Assembly: GCA_007130045.1 (NCBI GenBank)
Contig: SLTG01000064.1
Span: forward strand, 1-49,814
DNA: 49,814 nucleotides
Source: Opitutales bacterium
GTDB lineage: Bacteria; Verrucomicrobiota; Verrucomicrobiia; Opitutales; T3Sed10-336
Direction: 5' to 3'
The number at the start of each line of letters is the position of its first letter. Position 1 is the first letter of the stretch. Positions 17,218 to 26,426 of this stretch are shown in pieces. The translations under genes and the position numbers were made by a program. The notes below the pieces were generated by a model, which saw nothing but the letters and a program-made list of their open reading frames with translations, was not told the origin of the DNA and made no database searches.

Positions 17218-17975
17218 TGGACGGACTCCTCCTCGGCGACGAGAACGGGAAGCTTTTCTTTTTCGTCCGACGCCGCCAGACGATCCTCGACCGGATCATC
17301 CCGGACGATCCGCCCGTCCCGCATGACGATGGTCCGCTTGGCAAACCGTCCGATATCCTGTTCGTGCGTGACCATGATCAATGTGATTCCATGATCGTTC
17401 AGTTTCTGAAAAATCTCCATTATTTCAAGGCCGGTGCGCGTATCGAGATTACCCGTCGGTTCGTCGGCCAGCAGGATGGTTGGTTCCGTGACCAGCGCCC
17501 TCGCGATCGCCACCCGCTGCTGCTGACCTCCGGAAAGCTGGCTTGGGTGGTGATCGGCCCGGTCGGACAGACCCACCTGGTCCAGCGCCTCGCTCGCGCG
17601 GCGTTGAATCTCCCGCAGGCTGAGGCCGTCGCTCTTGTACATGAGCGGGAGCTCGACGTTTTCGAGGGCGGAGGTGCGCGACAGCAGATTAAAACTCTGA
17701 AAAACGAAACCGATCTTCCGGTTCCGAACCGCGGCGAGACGGTCACGGGAAAGCTTTGCCACGTCCTCGCCTTCGAGCAGGTACCGCCCGCGGCCCGGCC
17801 GGTCCAGGCAGCCGATCACATTCATCAATGTGGATTTCCCCGACCCGCTCGGCCCCAGGATGGCGGCGAACTCGCCGGCTTCAAGGACAAGAGAAAGCCC
17901 GCGCAAGGCGGGCACGTCCACCTCGCTCCCGAGATGGTAGGTCTTGAAAATATCCTCCAGGACAACGACGGCCAT
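17214..17975 (-). CDS. MacB/LolD-type ABC transporter ATP-binding protein
   Basis: The 253-residue ATPase has Walker A GPSGSGKST near residues 38-46, the Q-loop, the signature LSGGQQQR and Walker B ILLADEPTGNLD followed by the H-loop MVTHEQD. The LSGGQQQRVAIARAL form is typical of the LolD/MacB/FtsE subfamily serving FtsX-type permeases. The ATG at 17975 is preferred over a TTG three codons upstream. It lies between the membrane-fusion gene (five bases) and the permease gene (four-base overlap), so the three are one operon. Confidence 0.96.
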   Translation of the reverse strand: MAVVVLEDIFKTYHLGSEVDVPALRGLSLVLEAGEFAAILGPSGSGKSTLMNVIGCLDRPGRGRYLLEGEDVAKLSRDRLAAVRNRKIGFVFQSFNLLSRTSALENVELPLMYKSDGLSLREIQRRASEALDQVGLSDRADHHPSQLSGGQQQRVAIARALVTEPTILLADEPTGNLDTRTGLEIMEIFQKLNDHGITLIMVTHEQDIGRFAKRTIVMRDGRIVRDDPVEDRLAASDEKEKLPVLVAEEESVQ

Positions 17976-17980
17976 ATGAC

Positions 17981-19177
17981 TCAATACTGCGCCGGCGAAG
18001 GTCCGAACAGGCTTCCACCGCGCCGGCCGCTGTCGGCCGTCGCCGTGATATCGATGCCGGTCACCAGAACGTCTCCTTCGTCCAACCCCTCGATAATCTC
18101 CGTGCGCACCCCGTCGCTCATTCCCGCGCGGACCGGCACGGCCTCGATCTCCCCGCTCGGATTCCCGCCGGCGAGGCGATAAACCGTACGCCAGTTCCCC
18201 TCCTCGTCACTTTCGGGAAGGTCGGGCGATTCAGGGCGGATACTGTCGGGCAATCGTGTGCGCAGCGCCAAATTGCGCACCCTGAGCACATCGTCTTTCC
18301 GGTCGGTGATGATTGTTACGGTCGCGGTCATCCCGGGCTTGAGTTTGCGATCGGGATTCGCCACTTCGATCACCGTATCGTAAGTGACGACATTCTGCTC
18401 GACGATCGGCGCGTTGCGCACCTGAACGACCTTTCCGACAAATCTCTCATTGGGATAGGCATCCACGTTGAATTCGACCGTCTGCCCGTCCCGGATGCCT
18501 CCGATATCGGCTTCCGGAACGTGGGAATTGATCTGCATGCGGGTCAGATCCTTGGCGATCGTAAAGAGGATCGGAGCGGTCATGCTGGCGGCGACGGTTT
18601 GGCCGACGTCGACGTTCCGTGAAATCACGATCCCGTCAATCGGGGAATGGATCGTGCAACGGGCAAGTTCCGACGCCGCGCGCTCCTTCGCGTGGGTCCG
18701 GATTCTGAGCGTCGCCTCGGCCTGTTTATGATTTGCTCTCGCCTGGTCGAGTTCGGATTGCGAAACGAGTTGGCGTTCCCGGAGCTGCTCGAGCCGGGCG
18801 ACCTCGAACCCGGCAAGTTCGAGGGCGGCCTCCGCGGCGGCAACCTGCCCCTCGGCCTCCTGAAGATCGGCCTCGAACGTCGAAGTCTCCAACCGGGCAA
18901 GCATCTGTCCCCTTTCGACTTCGGAATTAAAATCGACGTAAATCTCGTCGATTATCCCCGAGACCTGCGACCCCACCTCGACGTTGATGACCGGATTCAA
19001 CTGGCCGGTGGCGGACACCGTCCGCCGTATCTCGCCGCGGTCGACGCTCGCGGCGTTCAGCGCCGGACGATCGGCGCCGCCCCCAAGAAACGCGGCACCC
19101 GCCCAAGCGATACCGGCCAGGAACACGACCACCAGGCACCATTTAATCCATGATCTTTGATTCGTTGATTCAGACAT
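17981..19177 (-). CDS. MacA-like periplasmic membrane fusion protein
   Basis: A 398-residue HlyD/RND-type adaptor. An N-terminal membrane helix (about residues 12-32, WCLVVVFLAGIAWAG) anchors it in the inner membrane. The lipoyl half-motifs follow: GQLNPVINVEVGSQVSGI before, and ARCTIHSPIDGIVISRNV after, a helical hairpin of roughly residues 85-175. Then come beta-barrel and membrane-proximal segments (KLKPGMTATVTI). MacA-type adaptors form a hexameric channel joining the MacB permease to TolC. The C-terminal tail DSGRRGGSLFGPSPAQY is extra and unstructured. The gene is followed directly by its ATPase and preceded by the TolC gene. Confidence 0.94.
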   Translation of the reverse strand: MSESTNQRSWIKWCLVVVFLAGIAWAGAAFLGGGADRPALNAASVDRGEIRRTVSATGQLNPVINVEVGSQVSGIIDEIYVDFNSEVERGQMLARLETSTFEADLQEAEGQVAAAEAALELAGFEVARLEQLRERQLVSQSELDQARANHKQAEATLRIRTHAKERAASELARCTIHSPIDGIVISRNVDVGQTVAASMTAPILFTIAKDLTRMQINSHVPEADIGGIRDGQTVEFNVDAYPNERFVGKVVQVRNAPIVEQNVVTYDTVIEVANPDRKLKPGMTATVTIITDRKDDVLRVRNLALRTRLPDSIRPESPDLPESDEEGNWRTVYRLAGGNPSGEIEAVPVRAGMSDGVRTEIIEGLDEGDVLVTGIDITATADSGRRGGSLFGPSPAQY

Positions 19178-19333
19178 TATTGTAACGCAGGCAAAAGGTA
19201 ACCCATATTCGGTCCATTGACAACAAATCGGCGAATGTGTTCAAAATTCATTCGGCACAAGCACGGCAAGATTGAAGCCGTGCCATTCGGGTTGTCCCGC
19301 GATTCGTGGTCACGCCTCGCCGGGTCTCACGTC

Positions 19334-21007
19334 TCAGAATTCCTCCGGAGTCATTAAAGAAAACGTCGGCGGCGGAAGGTTCCGATCACCAGGGCCGCCG
19401 ATTCCACGACGTTTCAGAAGCGAGCCTTCGAGCCGGTAAAGATCGATGAGAGCCTTGCGGTAGTCAATGATCGCTCCAACCTCCGCGATCTGGGACTCGA
19501 GCAGGTCGCGCTGCGCCAGCGAAATGTCGAGCACGGTGGACAAGCCGACATCAAACTTCTCGGTCTCGGCGCGAAAGGCTTCCTCCTGAAGCCGCCGCGT
19601 CGCCGCGCTCGCATCGATCTGCTCCTTCGCGCGCAGCGTCTCGGTGTACGCGGAGCGCACGTCGAGCTCGACCAACTGCACGAGATTCCTGATGCTTTCC
19701 TCGGCCTGCCGGTGGGTGGCGCGCGCGCGGCGATGATTGGCATGGCTTTGACGGTTGCCCAACGCATACTCCGCCCGCACGCCCACTGTCGCGTCGTAAC
19801 CGTCGCCGTCGACATTGCGGAATCCCTCGCCAAACGAATTCGCGAATCCGGTCTTGCCCAGGGTGACGAAGAAATCGAGCCGCGGAAGAAGGCCGTTGCG
19901 GGTCTGAACGACGCTGAGCCCCTGCCCGGCAAGCTGCAGGTGGGATTCGTGGATCTCGGAACGCAACGAGAGCGCCACCTGGACGTGGTCACGGACGTCG
20001 TCGAGTTCGACGTCAGGTACGGACGGTTCATCGAGCACCTCGATCTTCCGATCCCAGCCATCAATGCCGGGCTCCGGGTTCAGGAATCGAATCAGTTGCA
20101 GACGCAGCAGTTCGACGGAACTCCTGGCGTTGATAAGGGCCTGGCGGCGCAGAGCGACCTCGGCCTCGGCCGCGGCGATTTCCGTCTCAGCCAATTGCCC
20201 TACCTCGATGCGCTCACGCGTGGCATCCAACTGCTGCTCCGCCACCGCCACCGACTCCTCAAAGATTTCGACTTCACGGCGTGCGAGCACGTAATCCCAG
20301 TAGGTGGATTCGACGTCGGCAAGCAGGGCCTCGGCAAAACCGCGCAGTTCGAACTCCGAAGCGAGGGTGTCCAGCCGGGCCTGACGCACCTGGGCGAGGT
20401 TCACATCGAGCCCGCGTCCCTGCAGAAGCGCCTGGGTCACCGTCACAAAACCCCGAACGCGGTCCGTCGGATCCCCGTCGCCGCGGGGGTCGCGGTAAGA
20501 CTGCGAGACACCGATCTCCAAATCCGTACCTGTGGGAAAAAACTGGCCCACACCCGCGCTGAAATTGAACCTCTCGCTTTCGTCCGTCAGGGTGTCGTCC
20601 AGTGTCGGAGAAAGGAATTCGTCTCTCCGTCGCTCAGCCGAAGCCTGCCCAAAAACAACGGGGTCGAACGTGGCGCGCTCCAATTCCTCAAACGTCCCCG
20701 CAATGATGGGATTCATCCTCTGTACACGCAGCGAGCGATTGTGCTCAAGGGCCATCATCACCGCATCTTCCCGCGAAATCCGAAGAGGACCCTCGGCTTC
20801 GACGGCCGGAATCGGTTCAGTGTATTGAAATGCCGTCCGCTCCCGTTGTTGATCGGATGCCCCGACATTCCCGGTCGGATCGGTCGCGCCGGATCCGAGC
20901 GTGCCCGGAACAGAAGGAGATTCGTAGGCTCGATCCGAAGTCGAACGGCAGGATACGAAACCGAGCGTAGCGAGAACGAGAATACAGAAAAGTCGGCGGT
21001 GTTTCAT
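19334..21007 (-). CDS. TolC-family outer-membrane efflux lipoprotein
   Basis: A 557-residue outer-membrane factor. The signal peptide ends in the lipobox FVSC, so the mature protein should start at a lipid-modified Cys. Two OEP repeats follow, each with long amphipathic helices (for example EVEIFEESVAVAEQQLDATRE and the ETEKFDVGLSTVLDISLAQR region), which form the periplasmic barrel of TolC-like channels. The ATG at 21007 is chosen because it places the lipoprotein signal first; upstream codons to 21067 do not fit. It is the first gene of the exporter set; a gap of 156 bases separates it from the adaptor. Confidence 0.93.
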   Translation of the reverse strand: MKHRRLFCILVLATLGFVSCRSTSDRAYESPSVPGTLGSGATDPTGNVGASDQQRERTAFQYTEPIPAVEAEGPLRISREDAVMMALEHNRSLRVQRMNPIIAGTFEELERATFDPVVFGQASAERRRDEFLSPTLDDTLTDESERFNFSAGVGQFFPTGTDLEIGVSQSYRDPRGDGDPTDRVRGFVTVTQALLQGRGLDVNLAQVRQARLDTLASEFELRGFAEALLADVESTYWDYVLARREVEIFEESVAVAEQQLDATRERIEVGQLAETEIAAAEAEVALRRQALINARSSVELLRLQLIRFLNPEPGIDGWDRKIEVLDEPSVPDVELDDVRDHVQVALSLRSEIHESHLQLAGQGLSVVQTRNGLLPRLDFFVTLGKTGFANSFGEGFRNVDGDGYDATVGVRAEYALGNRQSHANHRRARATHRQAEESIRNLVQLVELDVRSAYTETLRAKEQIDASAATRRLQEEAFRAETEKFDVGLSTVLDISLAQRDLLESQIAEVGAIIDYRKALIDLYRLEGSLLKRRGIGGPGDRNLPPPTFSLMTPEEF

Positions 21008-21218
21008 GGTGTTCACTCTATGATTAAGCCTCGGACATTCATGCACCGCGGGAAGAAATACCCGCAAGTAAATGAATATGAAGAGATCAATCGAATGGAA
21101 AACCCCCGGCCGGTCAAATACGAACCCGAGGAATTCCCGCGATCGATTGACATTCCACCGTCGATTTCCCGTTTTTCATTCGTGACATCTCCGGTCAAAC
21201 CGGTAGGAGTTTGAAACA

Positions 21219-21752
21219 GTGGCAAGATCGAGAAAAAAGAAACCGCCCGTAACGGACAACGAATGGATCGAAATCCGGGAATCTCCGATTCACGGATACG
21301 GATGTTTCGCGGCGAGACCCATTCCGAAAGAAACGCGCATCCTGGAATACCTCGGCGAAAAGATCACCAAAGCCGAATCCAACCGTCGCGGCCTGCTCCA
21401 GGAGGAAAAGGCGAAGAAAAACGGCGAGGGGCTCGTTTACATATTCGAACTCAACAAACGTTACGACATCGACGGGAACGTGCCCGAAAACATGGCCCGT
21501 TTCGTCAATCACAGTTGCGAACCGAGTTGTGAAGCGGTCAACATCCGGGGCCGCATCTGGTACGTCGCCCTCCGCGATATCGAGGAAGGCGAAGAGATTT
21601 TCATCGACTACGGCTACGACATGGAGCACTTCCTCGACCACCCCTGCCGCTGCGGCGCGCCGGGTTGTGTGGGTTATATCGTCCACAAAAGCCAGCGCTG
21701 GCGGGTGAGGCGGATGCTTGCCAAAAAGAAACGCGCGGTTAAGAAGAAGTAA
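21219..21752 (+). CDS. Bacterial SET-domain protein lysine methyltransferase
   Basis: A complete 177-residue SET-domain protein, expected to methylate lysine in a protein using S-adenosylmethionine. The pre-catalytic ESPIHGYGCFAARPIPK lies at 21-37, NHSCEPSC at 97-104, the catalytic Tyr block IDYGYD at 129-134, and a post-SET zinc motif CRCGAPGC at 143-150 that pairs with Cys100. Both ends are lysine/arginine rich (MARSRKKKPP; KKKRAVKKK), as in nucleic-acid or ribosome-associated proteins. The start is GTG with TAGGAG upstream. Such proteins occur in chlamydiae and other PVC bacteria; the target is unknown. The Sua5 gene follows after 67 bases. Confidence 0.93.
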   Translation: MARSRKKKPPVTDNEWIEIRESPIHGYGCFAARPIPKETRILEYLGEKITKAESNRRGLLQEEKAKKNGEGLVYIFELNKRYDIDGNVPENMARFVNHSCEPSCEAVNIRGRIWYVALRDIEEGEEIFIDYGYDMEHFLDHPCRCGAPGCVGYIVHKSQRWRVRRMLAKKKRAVKKK

Positions 21753-21819
21753 CGTCTTATGACATCGAACCCGGATTCTCTTCCCGTTTGCTTAACCCGG
21801 TCCTAAAAGGCGGCGCCGC

Positions 21820-22821
21820 GTGGCCACTCGATACACCGACACCCCGGAAAACCTCCGTTTTCTCTCCTCGCGACTCCGGGAGGGGGACCTTGTCGCGGTG
21901 CCGACCGAAACGGTTTATGGACTCGGAGCCGACGCGCGAAACGAAGCGGCGTGCCGCGAAATATTCCGTGCCAAGGAACGTCCGCCGGAGGATCCGCTGA
22001 TCGTGCACATCCCGGAAGCCTTTGATCTGCGGGAGATCGCCCGCCCCGGTCCCCTTCTCGGAAAACTTCGCGAGGCGTTCTGGCCAGGACCGCTCACGGT
22101 GGTAATGGACAAGACGGCCGCGATTCCCGACATCGTCACAGCCTCCCTCCCCTCCGTCGCCGTGCGGATGCCTGCGCATCCGGCCCTGCGGGCGCTTCTG
22201 GCCGAATTCGGCGGTCCGCTCGCCGCGCCCAGCGCAAATCCATTCGCCTATATCAGCCCGACGAGCGCCGATCACGTCGAGGAAAGCCTCGGTCAACGTA
22301 TCCGCTACATTCTTGACGGCGGGCTCTGCCGTCACGGGGTGGAATCGACGATTTTGGACATCCGTGATCCCGCTTGCCCAGTCTTACTGCGGCACGGGGC
22401 GATTCCGGTCGAGGAGTTGGAAGAGACGCTCGGGCAAACCCTGGCCTACCCGGCTGAGGACGCGCCGGCGGCGCGGGCCGCTCCCGGACAGATGCCCAAG
22501 CACTACAGCCCGAAAACGCCCCTCGACCTGATCCCGGCTCCGCTCTCGGTCAACGACGAACGGGCCGGACGGAACATCGCATTCCTTTTTTTCCGCAAAC
22601 CGGACTCGTTGGCCGCAGGCGATGAATCTGTTTTCTGGCTCTCCGAACAGGGTCGCCTGGAGGAAGCCGCGGCAAATCTGTTTTCGCTGCTCCGCGAAAT
22701 CGACAACCGCGGCTATTCGACGATTATCGCTGAAGCCGCGCCCGACTACGGCCTCGGCCGCGCGATAAACGACCGCCTCCGACGCGCCGCTGTCAAACGA
22801 CGAACGCCCTGCGAGGAGTGA
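21820..22821 (+). CDS. L-threonylcarbamoyladenylate synthase, Sua5 type
   Basis: The 333-residue protein makes threonylcarbamoyl-AMP, the precursor of t6A37 in ANN-decoding tRNAs. The YrdC core shows VPTETVYGLGADARN at 27-41, the KERPPEDPLIVHI block, a WPGPLTVVMDK motif and the PSANPF segment. After PGQMPKHYSPKTPLDLI it continues into the Sua5 C-terminal domain, so this is the two-domain Sua5 form rather than the short TsaC form. The start is GTG at 21820 without a strong ribosome-binding site. It is co-directional with the SET-domain gene. Confidence 0.95.
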   Translation: MATRYTDTPENLRFLSSRLREGDLVAVPTETVYGLGADARNEAACREIFRAKERPPEDPLIVHIPEAFDLREIARPGPLLGKLREAFWPGPLTVVMDKTAAIPDIVTASLPSVAVRMPAHPALRALLAEFGGPLAAPSANPFAYISPTSADHVEESLGQRIRYILDGGLCRHGVESTILDIRDPACPVLLRHGAIPVEELEETLGQTLAYPAEDAPAARAAPGQMPKHYSPKTPLDLIPAPLSVNDERAGRNIAFLFFRKPDSLAAGDESVFWLSEQGRLEEAAANLFSLLREIDNRGYSTIIAEAAPDYGLGRAINDRLRRAAVKRRTPCEE

Positions 22822-22867
22822 GGCTTCCAGCCGCCAGATGAAAAGGCCGGGTGGCCCCGCTCAATCC

Positions 22868-24577
<1,710 letters not shown>

Positions 24578-24583
24578 AATTCT

Positions 24584-25078
24584 TTACCTCCGTTGCGCGG
24601 ACTCCTTCTCGTACCATTCGATCACGTCCGCGATATCGTTTATCGAGGATACAAACCAAAGGACCGGGCCTTCCGTAAGGTCCTCCCAATACTCGCGCAC
24701 ATAGGAACTCAGGTAATACGCGGTGGCCAGGAACGTGAAATTGTCCTGCACGTCGAACGGAACGGTCCAGGTCGCCCAAAGCTGTTCGGGCTCCAGCTCG
24801 CGGTACAGGGTTTCATCCCGTTCAGCATGGCCGAGGGGAATCGGAGCGAGACTGAACTCATCGACCTGCCGGGCAATGAGCTCGCGTTCGTCGAGCGCGT
24901 TCATTTCGTTAGCCAGGAGCCCGAGGATCGAAGTGCGCCGGCCGATTCCGTCTTTGATGATCCCGAGCAGGCGTTCGTTCGCGGATTCGAGCTCGGACAC
25001 GTCCACCAGGTTGTAATCCACCAGGCTGGCCCCCATTCGCCGGTTCGCGCGCATCAGAAGCGATCGATGTTTAGACAT
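24584..25078 (-). CDS. Unknown protein, coupled to the PilB/GspE ATPase
   Basis: This 164-residue protein is not one I recognise. It starts MSKHRSLLMRANRRMG, then has an acidic, mostly helical pattern, with a Trp/Tyr-rich stretch (LWATWTVPFDVQDNFTFLAT) around 100-120 and a charged end (WYEKESAQRR). There is no signal peptide or membrane helix, so it should be cytoplasmic. Its stop is six bases before the ATPase start, and the ATPase ribosome-binding site lies in its last codons, so the two are one unit. A role as a regulator or accessory factor of the pilus or secretion ATPase is inference from that coupling. Confidence 0.8.
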   Translation of the reverse strand: MSKHRSLLMRANRRMGASLVDYNLVDVSELESANERLLGIIKDGIGRRTSILGLLANEMNALDERELIARQVDEFSLAPIPLGHAERDETLYRELEPEQLWATWTVPFDVQDNFTFLATAYYLSSYVREYWEDLTEGPVLWFVSSINDIADVIEWYEKESAQRR

Positions 25079-25210
25079 AAGCGTTAGATTTTCCGACCGT
25101 TAAAGACGCGTATCCATAAATGATCGACCCGCTCCGCGGTCCGCGCTTTGCGGTGGCGAGTCCTTTGAAAGGAGGAATGCACGGCTCGTCAAGGTCTCCG
25201 TATTCCACGT

Positions 25211-26257
25211 TCACAACCGCTCCTTTCCGGCGGCGCCCGCGGGCGCCGCCGCCCCCTCTTCCCTCCTCAGTCTGAGCACGGCGTCGAGAATGGCTTTCCT
25301 CAACTCTCCGACCCCGTCGCCGGTCAGGCAGGACAGTCCGAGCGCGGGGTCATCCGCCTCTTTTCGAAATTCCTCCAGATTCGCGGCCGCGGCGTCAACG
25401 TCCATCTTGTTCGCGATGATGAGGCGCGGCTTATCGAGCAGTCCTTCGGAGTAATACCCGAGTTCGCGCAGCAGAGCCCGGTAGTCGTCGATCGGATTTC
25501 GCCCGTCGGTGCCGGCCATATCAATCATCAGAATCAGGATCCGGCAACGCTCGATGTGTTTGAGAAACCGGTGCCCCAGTCCCCGGTTCTCGCTCGCTCC
25601 GTCGATCAGTCCGGGAATGTCCGCAACCGTAATCCGGTCGAATGTCTCGGGAAACTCGATCACACCGAGCTGCGGGTGAAGCGTCGTGAACGGATAGGCC
25701 GCACAACGCGGATGCGCCTTCGTGATAAGGTTCATCAGGGAGGATTTTCCGGCGTTCGGAAAACCGACAAGTCCCGCCTCGGCGATGGTCTTGAGGACGA
25801 AGCGAAACTTCCCTTCCTCGCCCGGAAGACCGTCGTTTGCCCGCCGGGGCGCCTGGTTGACGGATGACTTGAAATGCGTGTTTCCCCACCCGCCGTTTCC
25901 GCCGCGGAGCAACGTCACGGTCTGGCCGCCCTCGACCAACTCGGCCACGGGCCTGGCGGTCTCCTCGTCGATCACGACCGTTCCCGCCGGAACCTTCAGG
26001 ATGCGGTTCTCTCCTCCCCGTCCGTCCTGGTCCGATCCGCGGCCGGGTTCTCCATTGCGGGCTTCGTGACGGGGATTGTACCGGTATTCGGAAAGGTCGC
26101 TCACGTCGTCCACGCAGCGAAGAACCATGTCCCCTCCTTTTCCCCCGTCGCCTCCGTTCGGCCCACCGAAGGGCTCGTACTTCTCACGCCGGAAACTCAC
26201 GCAACCCCGCCCGCCGTCCCCGGCTTTCAAATAAACGACAACTTCATCTACAAACAT
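25211..26257 (-). CDS. obgE: Obg GTPase (CgtA), short form
   Basis: A 348-residue Obg/CgtA GTPase, involved in late assembly of the 50S ribosomal subunit and stress signalling. The N-terminal Obg domain is glycine-rich (GGPNGGDGGKGGD; GGNGGWGN). The G domain has GFPNAGKSS (G1, near 164), DIPGLIDGAS (G3, near 212), NKMD (G4, near 283) and LSCLTGDGVGEL (G5). The protein ends soon after G5 with an Ala/Gly-rich tail, so the OCT domain of many Obg proteins is absent. The ATG at 26257 is chosen because of the conserved MFVDEVVVYLKAGDGG start and an AGGAG eight to ten bases upstream. Confidence 0.96.
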   Translation of the reverse strand: MFVDEVVVYLKAGDGGRGCVSFRREKYEPFGGPNGGDGGKGGDMVLRCVDDVSDLSEYRYNPRHEARNGEPGRGSDQDGRGGENRILKVPAGTVVIDEETARPVAELVEGGQTVTLLRGGNGGWGNTHFKSSVNQAPRRANDGLPGEEGKFRFVLKTIAEAGLVGFPNAGKSSLMNLITKAHPRCAAYPFTTLHPQLGVIEFPETFDRITVADIPGLIDGASENRGLGHRFLKHIERCRILILMIDMAGTDGRNPIDDYRALLRELGYYSEGLLDKPRLIIANKMDVDAAAANLEEFRKEADDPALGLSCLTGDGVGELRKAILDAVLRLRREEGAAAPAGAAGKERL

Positions 26258-26426
26258 CCCTATAACTCCTCTGATGAAAAAATATACGGCAGGGAACATC
26301 GCGAGCAACACGACAGCGACAAGCAGACGGCCTCAAATACGCCATTTCATCACGTCGCCCGATCCTAAGCCCCCCAACATCTTCGGTACAGCCCAAAAAG
26401 GGGTCTCCGGCAAGATTAGCACAGTT

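Noticed and set aside
19712-21214. 500-residue open frame opposite the TolC gene
   Set aside because: Shadow of a clear outer-membrane efflux gene; no signal peptide or domain.
22822-22867. Terminator between Sua5 and the pilus ATPase genes
   Set aside because: The convergent gap of 46 bases has no stem followed by a T tract.
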